Positions 1-8,092 of a stretch of DNA of 64,000 nt are shown piece after piece. Positions within the stretch are counted from its first letter, which is position 1, and each line of letters starts with the position of its first letter. The stretch comes from Amycolatopsis pretoriensis (GTDB lineage Bacteria; Actinomycetota; Actinomycetes; Mycobacteriales; Pseudonocardiaceae). Below the pieces are notes generated by a model. The model saw only the letters and a program-made list of their open reading frames with translations, made no database searches and was not told the DNA's origin. A program made the translations under genes and the position numbers. The DNA is taken from positions 620,001-684,000 of the forward strand of contig NZ_FNUJ01000004.1 of the NCBI RefSeq assembly GCF_900107925.1, read 5' to 3'.

Positions 1-257
1 TGTAGCGCTAGCATCGGGGGCCGGCTCGCCGACACGCTTGGGTGCAAGCTTGGACTTGCACCTGGACGGCCTCCAGGCTCACGCTCTGCGCAGGCGCTCG
101 ATCGATAGTTCGGTCACGGTGTCTCCGCTTTTGCTTCGTCCGCATGTAGCCAGTCGTGTTGCGAACTGGGGCAGGTCGAGGACTTTCGAGCGCATGTAGC
201 CATGTGGGTCGCACGCAAAGTGCCTGATGGAAGACATGGTGAGCAACATCACAGACA
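1..257. other. Left flank, no gene recognised
   Basis: No convincing gene is seen. The decamer CATGTAGCCA occurs twice, at about 142 and 193. Because the tRNA-Thr fragment at 258 lacks its 5' half, this stretch is inferred to be the right end of another integrated element that starts outside the window. Confidence 0.4.
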
Positions 258-341
258 CTCGTAATGAATAGGTCAGGGGTTCGATTCCCCTAGGCGGCTC
301 CGCAGGTCAGGCCCCATCCGAGAGTCCTCGGGTGGGGCCTG
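258..341 (+). repeat. att repeat, left copy: 3' half of tRNA-Thr(CGT) plus terminator
   Basis: 258-301 gives anticodon loop CTCGTAA, variable region, T-arm (AGGGG-TTCGATT-CCCCT), acceptor strand AGGCGGC, discriminator T and CC. A hairpin with 14-bp arms follows at 310-340. The bases upstream of 258 do not form a D-arm or 5' acceptor strand, so this is a tRNA fragment and not a working gene. It matches 8463-8546 at 83 of 84 positions. Confidence 0.9.
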
Positions 342-633
342 TTCCGTGCGGTGGGTGACATAGTGAGTGACATAGATGCCTGGTCGGTGGGTGGAGGATG
401 TTCCGACCGTTCACCCGTTTCGGGTAAATCCGGTCAGTCGCCGGTCGCTCGGATCCGCCGGAGCAACCGCGGAGGTACCAGTACCTCGAACTCGACTGGG
501 GGGTAGGCGCGCCACCTGGACGCACGGAGGCGTCTTGTGCGTAGCGTCGCCACTACGCAGCGTTGGTATCAGAACTGCAGTCGCGCGCGACTGTAAGGGT
601 GGCGAGCAATGACCGAGCGGAGGCGCGGGTGAG
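342..633. other. Intergenic, no gene recognised
   Basis: About 290 bases between the left att repeat and the NTPase gene. GTGAC-type motifs (GGTGGGTGACATAG, GAGTGACATAG) lie at 350-375, just inside the repeat, and resemble motifs near the right repeat. A Shine-Dalgarno GGAGG at 619-623 serves the next gene. Nothing else is supported. Confidence 0.4.
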
Positions 634-3600
634 GTGCAAGGAACTGAAGTGAGGTCTCGCCGGTGGCCGCGAGTCGCAGCGGTGTTCGGAGTTGTGGCGG
701 CGGCGATCTGGGCGGTGGGAACGTTCGGTCTTCCGGGCTGGCTGCTGGCCGATCAGCATCCGGTACGCAACGTTCTAGAGGGGCTGAGTTGGCCCGCGGG
801 AATCGTGGCTACTTTGGCCCTGGGCGCGCCCGGGTTGTGGCGATGGATGCGCGGCCGATCAGCTAACTTACAACCTACATTGGCCGAACGGGCCCCAAGT
901 CCCTTGGTGGGGCGAGCGCTGCACCTGGTCGATGGTGAGCTGCCGCCGGTGTCGGCGGTCGGCTTGCTTGATCTGCGGGTGAAGCCTGCGATCGACACCC
1001 ACGCTGAGGACGGCTCCGATCTGCCCCCTTATGTCGCCCGGGACATCGATGAGGACTTGGAATGGGCTATCCACGCCGGAGGGATCGTGCTGCTGCACGG
1101 CCCAGCCGCGGTGGGGAAATCCCGGGCCGCGGCCGAGGCACTGCGCCGGCTGCGACCCAACCACAAGTTGCTCGTTCCGAACGGCGGCCCTGCACTGCGG
1201 GAAATCGCCGACGCCGGCGTGGACTTGTCGGAGACGGTGATCTGGCTCGACGACCTGGAACGCTACCTTGGCGCCGAGGGCCTTGACGTCGGGCTGCTGC
1301 AGCGGCTATGCCCGCCCGGGGGTACTGGGATTGCGATGGTCGCAACGATGCGCGATGAGCAACTAGCCCTCCACGCCCACGCCGCTACTCGCTCAATCGC
1401 TGACACCAGTACAGGTATCGATCAGGCTGCGGTAGAGGTCCTCGCCGGGGTCCGCGGACGCCGGCGAATCAGAGTTGCCGCGGCGCTCACCGACACCGAG
1501 CGAACCCGCGCTGCGCAGGTCGGTGAACGTGACGCCCGGGTCAGACGCGCCGTAGCGGCGCGCGAAGGATTCGCTGAGTACCTGGCTGCTGGAGCTGCGA
1601 TGATGGACCGCTGGAGTACTGGCGAATCACCTGAGTTCGTCCGTGGCCAAGCCCTAATCAGCGCAGCCGTCGACTGCCGTCGCGCTGGACACCACGATCC
1701 TGTGCCCGTCGCGCTCCTGGCCGACCTGCACACCGAATTTCTGCCGTCCGTCTGGCGGGACCGTGCTGACCTGCCCTCGCTTGACGTTGGGTTGCACTGG
1801 GCGACCCGGCGGGTCCTCGGCGCCAGTTCCTGTCTGCAACCGACCTCTGACCAGCATTACCTTGCTTCCGACTACCTGCTCGACCGCGCCCAGCAAGCCC
1901 ACGCGGACTCAACCGCACCACTCACTGGTCCCGTGAGAGACAGAACCTGGTCCGTCCTCACTGCCGCGCTCACCCCTACGCAAAACTTCCGCATAGGCGC
2001 TAGCGCCTATTTCGCCAGCCGTTATGACATCGCCGAGCAGGCTTTTATCTCCGGTGCGACCTCCGATCCAAAAGCGCTTTTTTACCTCGGAATCGTGCTT
2101 GACCAGCAGCCCGGACGTGAGGCTGAGGCTGAGCAGGTCTTCCGCGACGCTATCGCCGCAGGCGACACCAGGGCCCTGAACAACCTGGGTATTCTGCTCG
2201 CCGGGCAGGCTGGTCGTGAGGCTGAGGCCGAGGAGGCCCTGCGCGACGCTGTTGCCTCAGGTGACTCCAAGGCTCCGTTCAACCTGGGAACTTGGTTAAG
2301 TAAGCAGCCGGGGCGTGAGGCTGAGGCTGAGGCGGTTCTGCGTGGTGCTTTCGCTGAGGGTACCAATAAGGCTTTAACCAATCTCGGTATTTTGCTCGGC
2401 GGCCAGGTGGGGCGTGAGGCTGAGGCTGAGGGGGTCTTGCGTGATGCTGTCGCCGCTGGTGAGGCTAAGGCTTTGTTCAATCTAGGAACTTTGCTAAGTA
2501 AGTGGCCCGGGCGCGAGGCTGAGGCCGAGGACGTTTTTCGCGAGGTCGTCGCCGCAGGTAACACCGGAGCTCTTAACAATCTAGGAGTTCTGCTCGCCGG
2601 CCAGGTGGGGCGTGAGGCTGAGGCTGAGAAGGTCTTGCGTGATGCTGTTGCATCAGGTGAGACCAAGGCTTTGTTCAACCTGGGTCTGCTGCTAAGTAAG
2701 CGGCCCGGGCATGAGGCTGAGGCTGAGGAGGTCTTGCGTGATGCTGTTACGTCAGGTGAGACCAAGGCTTTGTTCAACCTGGGTCTGCTGCTAAGTAAGC
2801 AGCCCAGGCGTGAGGCTGAGGTTGAGCATGTCTTTCGCGAGGCTGTCGCCGTTGGCGACACCAGGGCCCTGAACAACCTGGGTGTTCTGCTCGCTGAGCA
2901 GTCGGGACGTGAGGCTGAGGCTGAGGAGATCTTTCGGGAGGCTGTGGCTGCTGGTGACACCAGGTCCCTGAGCAACCTCGGTGTCCTGCTCGCTGAGCAG
3001 TCAGGGCGTGAGGCTGAGGCTGAGCATGTCTTTCGCGAGGCTGTCGCCGCAGGTAACACCAGGGTCCTGGACGACCTGGGTGTTCTGCTCGGCGGGCAGG
3101 CAGGTCGTGAGGTTGAAGCTGAGGAGTTTTTCCGCGAGGCCGTCGCCGCAGGTAATACCGACGCTCTGTTCAACCTGGGTGTCCTGCTCGGCGGGCAGAC
3201 AGGTCGAAAGTCTGAGGCTGAGGAGTTTTTCCGCGAGGCCGTCGCCGCAGGCGACACCAACGCCTTGAATTACCTGGGTCTTCTGCTCGCTGAGCAGTCG
3301 GGACGTGAGGCTGAAGCTGAGAAATTTTTCCGCGAGGCTGCCGCCGCTGGTAGCAGCAGAGCTCTGGCCAATCTGGGTCTTCTGCTCGCCCAGGAGCCAG
3401 GGCGTGAGCCTGAGGCCGAACTCGCCTATCGCGACGCTATCGACGCAGGTCATACGGACGCGCTGAATAACCTTGGTGTTCTGCTTGCCGGGCAGGCAGG
3501 TCGTGAGGTGGAGGCTGAGGAGTTTTTCCGCGAGGCCGTCGCCGCAGGTAATACCGACGCTCTGTCGAACCTTAGGCTTTTGCTCGGTGAGCAACCGGGG

Positions 3601-3660
3601 AGTGAAGCTGAGACTGAGGATTTTCGCGCGATGCCGCACCCAGATGTACCGACACTCTGA
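634..3660 (+). CDS. Membrane-anchored P-loop NTPase with C-terminal TPR-like repeat array
   Basis: 1008 residues from GTG, with GGAGG at 619-623. Two hydrophobic segments (about 10-36 and 47-70) suggest an N-terminal membrane anchor. Next comes an NTPase domain with Walker A GPAAVGKS (156-163) and Walker B VIWLDDLE (202-209). From about residue 475 to the end run sixteen 33-residue repeats of the form LGVLLAEQ-GREAEAEEVFREAVAAG-TRAL-N, a TPR-like helical pair. NTPase plus superstructure-forming repeats is the layout of STAND signalling ATPases, many of which are anti-phage sensors; that role is an inference here. The repeats are very similar at DNA level, pointing to recent expansion. The gene appears frameshifted at its 3' end near 3628, where the last repeat continues in another frame. 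Confidence 0.8.
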   Translation: MQGTEVRSRRWPRVAAVFGVVAAAIWAVGTFGLPGWLLADQHPVRNVLEGLSWPAGIVATLALGAPGLWRWMRGRSANLQPTLAERAPSPLVGRALHLVDGELPPVSAVGLLDLRVKPAIDTHAEDGSDLPPYVARDIDEDLEWAIHAGGIVLLHGPAAVGKSRAAAEALRRLRPNHKLLVPNGGPALREIADAGVDLSETVIWLDDLERYLGAEGLDVGLLQRLCPPGGTGIAMVATMRDEQLALHAHAATRSIADTSTGIDQAAVEVLAGVRGRRRIRVAAALTDTERTRAAQVGERDARVRRAVAAREGFAEYLAAGAAMMDRWSTGESPEFVRGQALISAAVDCRRAGHHDPVPVALLADLHTEFLPSVWRDRADLPSLDVGLHWATRRVLGASSCLQPTSDQHYLASDYLLDRAQQAHADSTAPLTGPVRDRTWSVLTAALTPTQNFRIGASAYFASRYDIAEQAFISGATSDPKALFYLGIVLDQQPGREAEAEQVFRDAIAAGDTRALNNLGILLAGQAGREAEAEEALRDAVASGDSKAPFNLGTWLSKQPGREAEAEAVLRGAFAEGTNKALTNLGILLGGQVGREAEAEGVLRDAVAAGEAKALFNLGTLLSKWPGREAEAEDVFREVVAAGNTGALNNLGVLLAGQVGREAEAEKVLRDAVASGETKALFNLGLLLSKRPGHEAEAEEVLRDAVTSGETKALFNLGLLLSKQPRREAEVEHVFREAVAVGDTRALNNLGVLLAEQSGREAEAEEIFREAVAAGDTRSLSNLGVLLAEQSGREAEAEHVFREAVAAGNTRVLDDLGVLLGGQAGREVEAEEFFREAVAAGNTDALFNLGVLLGGQTGRKSEAEEFFREAVAAGDTNALNYLGLLLAEQSGREAEAEKFFREAAAAGSSRALANLGLLLAQEPGREPEAELAYRDAIDAGHTDALNNLGVLLAGQAGREVEAEEFFREAVAAGNTDALSNLRLLLGEQPGSEAETEDFRAMPHPDVPTL

Positions 3661-3689
3661 GCAAGCTGCGGTCTCTGCTCGGCGGGTAA
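2065..3689 (+). repeat. 99-bp tandem coding repeat (16 copies)
   Basis: The DNA encoding the TPR-like array repeats every 99 bases, and the segment CGTGAGGCTGAGGCTGAG recurs almost unchanged. After a 2-base shift near 3628 the pattern continues as T-D-T-L-S-K-L-R-S-L-L-G-G in another frame, ending at TAA 3687-3689. Such arrays can change copy number by slippage or recombination. Confidence 0.85.
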
Positions 3690-3838
3690 ATGAAGCCAAA
3701 TAAGTCGGTAGCGTAACGAGTCAGGGTTGATCAAATTCGATTGGGGCTTCTTGCCTGTTGCTGCACAAGTGAGTCGCGTCAACCGCGGCGCCTTAGAACT
3801 CTCCGGCGTCGTAGTGCTGTGGCTTGGCGTAGTGCGTA

Positions 3839-3882
3839 CGAGCCAGGCTCCCGCCCGAGCTAACGGGCGGGAGCCTGGCTCG
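3839..3882. terminator. Bidirectional hairpin terminator
   Basis: A perfect 19-bp inverted repeat with loop AGCTAA lies between the NTPase gene and the convergent integrase remnant. There is no strong T-tract, but the position and stem strength fit a shared terminator. Confidence 0.7.
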
Positions 3883-3893
3883 TGTCGTAATGG

Positions 3894-4343
3894 CTAAGGC
3901 GCTTGGTCGGCTGACGGCGAACGTTCTGCAGTTTCACTCGTTCCGGGAAAGAGCCGGTCCATCGCGATGGCACCCGACTCGACTACCGGCCGGATCTGCT
4001 TCCGGTAGACCAGCTCCGTCACGGCGGTGCTGCTGTGCCCGACCAGCCGCGAGATCTCCTCGATCGGCATTCCGCCGTCCGATAGGATCGAGACGAAGCT
4101 GTGCCGTAGCTCCCGGGGCGTCCACTCCGCCGAGTTGAGCCCGGCCGCCTTGATCACCCGGCGGAAGTCTCGTCGGACGTTGTTGACGTCCCGTTCGGTG
4201 CCGACGTTGGTTGCGAACACGAGTGCCTGGTCGTGCCAGTCGTCGCCGGCGGTAGCTTTCAATGCCTGCTGTGATGGCGGTTGCCCTCGACGCCGCGCGC
4301 GCCGGTGAGCTGCTGATATGTGAGGACGGCAGGCGCATAGCGC
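3894..4343 (-). pseudogene. Tyrosine recombinase/integrase, C-terminal fragment
   Basis: Reading leftward, the frame encodes the catalytic end of a phage-type tyrosine integrase: WHDQALVFATN, RELRHSF (Arg and His), LVGHSS (second His), and the tyrosine in VYRKQIRP. The N-terminal SAM-like domain and first catalytic arginine are absent. Similarity seems to start around 4300-4340; upstream of that the frame stays open but runs into the promoter of the divergent XRE gene and has no credible start. It is therefore a 5'-truncated remnant, though a short product could begin at TTG 4262. It marks the element as tRNA-integrating and decayed. Confidence 0.8.
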
Positions 4344-4381
4344 AGTAGTCTGGTTACTGCGTGCACACAGCCGGAGGACGG

Positions 4382-5596
4382 ATGACCGCTCACAACCCGC
4401 TCGCCGAGAACCTGACGCGCATCCGCAAAGCCCGCGACTTCTCTCAAGAGGGCCTCGCCGAGGCCGCCTCGGTCGGCGTCGACACCGTGGCGCGTATCGA
4501 GCAGGGCACTCGGACGACCAGCCGCCCCGCTACCCTCCGCAAGCTCGCGGCCGCGCTCGGCGTCCCGGTCGATGCGCTGCTCGGCACGATGCCGGCGCCG
4601 CACTCCCGCGATGTCGACGTGGCTCCGCTCCGTCGGGCGATCACCGCGGATGCGTCCATTCCCGGTCTTGAGGACCTGGCCGACACCCGCGAGCTGCTGC
4701 CGCTCCCAGAACTCACAGCCAGCGCGCACGCTGCTTGGAGGGCGTACGTCGATGGGCGCCATGCCGAGCTGCTGCACGCGCTGCCGGTCGTCCTTGCCGA
4801 CGCTCGTCGGGGCGTCCGCGACACCCGCGACGAGGAGCGCGCCGGCGCGCACCGCGTCTTGTCGACCGCGTACCGGCTCGGCGCCGGCATCGCGGGCCGA
4901 CTCGGCTTCGACGACTTGGCATACACCGCCGCGGCGCGGGCGATCGAGGCCGCGGCCGAGTCGGACACTCCGGAGGTCGAGGCGGCAATTTCGCTGCGCT
5001 ACCTGGCGTGGACGCTAGTTCGTCAAGGCCGCGATGAGGACGCAGAGCGCGTCGCTACGCAGGCCGCGGCCGCGATCGAACCGCGGATGCTCGACCGCGA
5101 CCCGGTGCGCGCTGGTGTGTTCGGCAACCTGCTGTTCAACGCGGCAACCGCAGCGCTGCGTACTGGGAGTGCCGGCCGAGCTCAGGACCTTCTCGCCGCT
5201 GCTCACGCACCTGCGATCCGGTCACGAGGAGACACGGCTTCGGAGGCCGCGATCTTCGGTCCGCGCGTCGCCGCGCTGCAGAACGTCGAGCTTGCGGCGA
5301 GGTCAGGCGACCCCGAACAGGCCCTCCGTCTGGCGGCCGCCGTACCTGACACCACGGGCGATGTTCCAGCGTTCTGGGAAGCTGGCCATCGTCTGCTCCT
5401 GGCGGCGGCAGCTGCTGACCTTCGCCACGACCGAGACGCGCTGGCCTGGCTCGCCGAGGCGCGCGATTTGGCCCCTGATTGGGTGCGCTATCAGCCACTC
5501 GGCAAGACCACGATGCGTCGTCTGGTCGATCGAGCTACACGGCGTCGTGGGTCGGAGTTCGCTGCGCTCGCCACCCACTACGGCGTGGTCGAATAG
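4382..5596 (+). CDS. XRE-family transcriptional regulator with TPR-like C-terminal domain
   Basis: 404 residues. The ATG at 4382 is preferred over GTG 4361 because GGAGG lies at 4373-4377. The N-terminal 65 residues form a Cro/CI-type helix-turn-helix (LTRIRKARDFSQEGLAEAA, VGVDTVARIEQG). The remaining 320 residues are alanine-rich amphipathic helices resembling the TPR-like ligand or partner domain of many actinobacterial XRE regulators. It is transcribed away from the integrase remnant and may control element genes. Target and signal are unknown. Confidence 0.8.
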   Translation: MTAHNPLAENLTRIRKARDFSQEGLAEAASVGVDTVARIEQGTRTTSRPATLRKLAAALGVPVDALLGTMPAPHSRDVDVAPLRRAITADASIPGLEDLADTRELLPLPELTASAHAAWRAYVDGRHAELLHALPVVLADARRGVRDTRDEERAGAHRVLSTAYRLGAGIAGRLGFDDLAYTAAARAIEAAAESDTPEVEAAISLRYLAWTLVRQGRDEDAERVATQAAAAIEPRMLDRDPVRAGVFGNLLFNAATAALRTGSAGRAQDLLAAAHAPAIRSRGDTASEAAIFGPRVAALQNVELAARSGDPEQALRLAAAVPDTTGDVPAFWEAGHRLLLAAAAADLRHDRDALAWLAEARDLAPDWVRYQPLGKTTMRRLVDRATRRRGSEFAALATHYGVVE

Positions 5597-5738
5597 GGAT
5601 CTATGGTGCCGGAACTACGGGAACGGCCTCAATCGACGCGGAACCGTACGATCGAGTCCCCCGGCGCCGCATACGCAGCTGCGCTGCATTCGTGACGCGA
5701 CGCAGCCACGCTCAGAGGCCACCGACAAGGTGTTGACG

Positions 5739-6455
5739 CTAGCGGCAACGTAAGGCTTCGAGATTGGTGGCAGTGTGGCCGCTATCGGGAGGTGTTACTG
5801 AATAGCCAAGTTTGGCCAACACTTCTGCTGCGTCCTCAGGTGAGTCGCGCACGATTGCACGTGTCTGTAGGCGTCGCCAGCTTTCGCGGCCATCCTCGAT
5901 TCGGTCTTGCCATGCTGGGTTGCGGTCAAATTTGAACTCCGTCAGTAGCAAGTCCAAGAAATCTTCTAGGCATGGGCGATATCTGACGCCGCCGACGGGC
6001 AGGTGTACCTGTGAAAGCAAGCCGACGTGATCGGGGTTGCACCGGGCAAGTAGCACCGAGGTGGCTCCGCGTTCACCGTTCACGTTCCAGTGGGCAGCAG
6101 GCACGGTGTGGGCTTTGTTGTCGAAATCCAGCCGAAAGAGGGGTGGCCCCTCTTTCGGGCGAGCGGAAGTCAGTTGAAACTTTGACTTCCGAACAGCTAG
6201 GAACCCTCGACTGCGGTCGAGGGCGCACAAGTACGAAAGGTGGAGATCTGCGACATGATCCCCACCTTTCGTAAGCCAGACTGCGCCGACCTTTTGCAGG
6301 GTTCCTGGTCGGATGGCATAGCTGTCCTCGTGTTCGATTACCTTGAGTTTTCGAACTTCCTGGTCTTCTGCTTCCGACATCGGCAGGACCGCGTCGAGCA
6401 GATCTTGTATCTGCTGCGCGAACTTGACGCTTTCCTCGTGGAGGTCAGCTGTCAC
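5739..6455 (-). CDS. Uncharacterised 238-residue protein, second gene of a coupled pair
   Basis: GTG at 6455 overlaps the stop of the upstream 62-residue gene by four bases (GTGA), so the two are translationally coupled. No signal peptide or membrane segment is seen. Recognisable features are an acidic N-terminal helix (residues 1-35), a central beta-rich region (LFRLDFDNKAHTVPAAHWNVNG), a PVGGVRYRPCLEDFLDLLL segment, and a C-terminal helix ending in a PEDAAEVLAKLGY-like element. I recall similar unnamed actinobacterial proteins but no function. A two-component system of toxin-antitoxin type is possible on organisation alone. Confidence 0.6.
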   Translation of the reverse strand: MTADLHEESVKFAQQIQDLLDAVLPMSEAEDQEVRKLKVIEHEDSYAIRPGTLQKVGAVWLTKGGDHVADLHLSYLCALDRSRGFLAVRKSKFQLTSARPKEGPPLFRLDFDNKAHTVPAAHWNVNGERGATSVLLARCNPDHVGLLSQVHLPVGGVRYRPCLEDFLDLLLTEFKFDRNPAWQDRIEDGRESWRRLQTRAIVRDSPEDAAEVLAKLGYSVTPPDSGHTATNLEALRCR

Positions 6456-6640
6456 TCGTCCTCGCCAAGCAAGAAGGCAATCTCCTTGAGTCGTTCCAGT
6501 GCTGCGCGCTCGTCGCTCGTCGCCAGCTCGCCGGTCACTCGGCTGCGCAAGTCATCCTCGGTGATCCGAAGGTCGCGAAGCAGCTGCTCGCGATCCCTGC
6601 GCAGCTGATCGGTCGACACCTTGATCACTTCAACGGTCAT
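6452..6640 (-). CDS. Small acidic 62-residue protein coupled to the downstream unknown gene
   Basis: ATG at 6640 is preceded on the minus strand by a strong GGGAGGGGG ribosome site. The product is charged and almost entirely helical (TDQLRRDREQLLRDLRITED, then ERAALERLKEIAFLLGEDE), so a coiled coil or a partner-binding peptide is plausible. Its stop overlaps the next start. A candidate -10 (GATAACAT on the minus strand, about 6745-6753) lies upstream. No family is recognised. Confidence 0.6.
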   Translation of the reverse strand: MTVEVIKVSTDQLRRDREQLLRDLRITEDDLRSRVTGELATSDERAALERLKEIAFLLGEDE

Positions 6641-6949
6641 CGCTGCCCCCTCCCGGCTCGTCGAACTCCTGCTGACATCATGTGCGGAACCACTGACAGA
6701 AACGTACCGCTGTCGTGTCGAACTACCCCTCCGTGGCGAGATGTTATCTTTTCGTTACTGTCCGACGTCCTTGACGGTGGCGGGCGCCGGTTGGGCTCTG
6801 ATCCTCTGGAGGACCTGGTACGAAGTACGGGGTCCCTGCGAAGTCAAGCGTCGTTCTCACAGGTCGGCGCTCGCTGGCGCCTGCCGACCTACCTAACAAT
6901 CGCCCCATGGCGTCGGATGTCTCGGTGGACGTCCACCGGGTCAACCGGT
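6641..6949. other. Intergenic region with promoter and hairpin, no gene
   Basis: This stretch holds the probable minus-strand promoter of the small gene pair (AT-rich TTATCTTTTCG at about 6746-6756). A hairpin at 6861-6891 (arms AGGTCGGC/GCCGACCT) probably ends transcription of the gene to its right. No coding frame is convincing. Confidence 0.5.
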
Positions 6950-8047
6950 CTACATCAAGCCGGGTTCGTCCTCCTCAGAGGGCGCCCAGCCTCCGGCGGT
7001 GTCGAAGTTGGCTTCGACTGCGGCATGGAGGGCTTCGAGCCATGGGGTGCGCTGGCGCCAACGCAGGCGTTCGTCGCGCAGTGCCGCATAGATGCCGATG
7101 TGGTGGCGGCCGAAGTCCATCCAGCGGGTTGCGAATTTCGGTGCCTCTCGGTGGACGGTGCCGGAGAGCCAATCGACGAGGCGTGGATTGGCTTGGTCGG
7201 TGACGGTGAGGTCGGCGAAGCCGAGTTCGGCACGGACTTCCTCGACATGGTCGAGCTGGAGGCGTTCGCTGGGCAGGACGTACTGGTCGTGGGTTTCGAA
7301 GATCAGGAAGCCGAGATCCTTCGCGAGCTGGCGGGCGCGGTAGTGAGCTTTTCGACAGATGAGGATGGGCAGCACCGGGTACCGGGGGTGGGAGTTGGCG
7401 AGGCCGGCGGCTTTGTGTAGCAGCTGGTAGCTCTCCCAGTGGTTGGGGTAGAGGGTGTGCCGGACGTTCTTGACCTCGATCGGTACAAGGTAGGGGTCGC
7501 CAGGCATCTGGGTGCGCGGGTCCATTGTCAGCAGCCAGGCGGCGTTGTCGAGCGGCCCGCCGGGGACGGGCTGTTCGTAGATGGTGGCGACTTCACCGCG
7601 TGTGGGCTGCAGGACCCGGTAGCCGTAGGCGGCGGAGGTGAGCAGGGACTGGTGGACGACGGCCTCGCCGCCGGCGCCGATGAGGTTCGGCATGTGCTGG
7701 GTGCCGCGGGACCAGCTTTTCCAGCGGGCGATCAGCAGCCGCTTCCGCGCGGCCGCGTCGGAGATCCGGCGTGCCATGCCGCGCTGGACCGGGCTCAGGT
7801 GGAAGACGGCGACGTCGCCACCACCGCGGGTGGTGGCGACAAGTTCGTCGACGAGGCCCTCGGCTAGCAGTTCCTTGCGGGCGATGGTGAGTAGGTGCGG
7901 GTCGATCGGGTTGTGTCGGTCCTTCCACGAGCGATCGCAGATCCGTGCCTCGAGCTCGACCAGCGGCGCCGCGTGCTGCTCCGCGAGCAGGTCGAGGATC
8001 GCTGCGCGGCCGAGCGCGACCCAATCGCCGCGGGAGAGCCTCACCAT
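6950..8047 (-). CDS. Uncharacterised protein with PD-(D/E)XK-like nuclease signature
   Basis: 365 residues from ATG 8047. The N-terminal 100 residues look like a winged-helix domain (LDLLAEQHAAPLVELEARI, LTIARKELLAEGLVDEL). A central part has the order E128 (GGEAVVHQSL), D167 (GPLDNAAWL), and E191-V-K193 (LVPIEVKNVR), each after or within a hydrophobic strand. That is the acidic pattern of restriction-endonuclease-fold nucleases. The helix after it (WESYQLLHKAAGLA) and the strand YPVLPILICRK fit the same fold. The fold assignment is inference from pattern only. Location on a mobile element beside an NTPase gene fits a defence role. No clear Shine-Dalgarno is visible. Confidence 0.55.
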   Translation of the reverse strand: MVRLSRGDWVALGRAAILDLLAEQHAAPLVELEARICDRSWKDRHNPIDPHLLTIARKELLAEGLVDELVATTRGGGDVAVFHLSPVQRGMARRISDAAARKRLLIARWKSWSRGTQHMPNLIGAGGEAVVHQSLLTSAAYGYRVLQPTRGEVATIYEQPVPGGPLDNAAWLLTMDPRTQMPGDPYLVPIEVKNVRHTLYPNHWESYQLLHKAAGLANSHPRYPVLPILICRKAHYRARQLAKDLGFLIFETHDQYVLPSERLQLDHVEEVRAELGFADLTVTDQANPRLVDWLSGTVHREAPKFATRWMDFGRHHIGIYAALRDERLRWRQRTPWLEALHAAVEANFDTAGGWAPSEEDEPGLM

Positions 8048-8072
8048 CGGCGGTTTGCGGTTTCACTACGCG

Positions 8073-8092
8073 AGGCACCCATATATAGGTAT
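8073..8092 (-). promoter_or_regulatory. Probable promoter -10 for the nuclease-like gene
   Basis: The AT-only run ATATATA at 8081-8087 stands out in GC-rich DNA, 35-40 bases upstream of the ATG at 8047 on the minus strand. It reads TATATAT there, a good -10. No confident -35 is visible. Confidence 0.45.

Noticed and set aside
258..301. Functional tRNA-Thr gene
   Set aside because: Only the anticodon loop to acceptor 3' strand is present; no D-arm or 5' acceptor strand lies upstream. The same holds for 8463-8506.
1..633. Short open frames at the left end
   Set aside because: No ribosome sites, motifs or codon bias typical of the neighbourhood.
2082..3260. 392-residue minus-strand open frame over the TPR-like array
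   Set aside because: It mirrors the 33-residue periodicity of the plus-strand protein and has Ser/Pro/Arg-biased composition; a shadow of the repeat.
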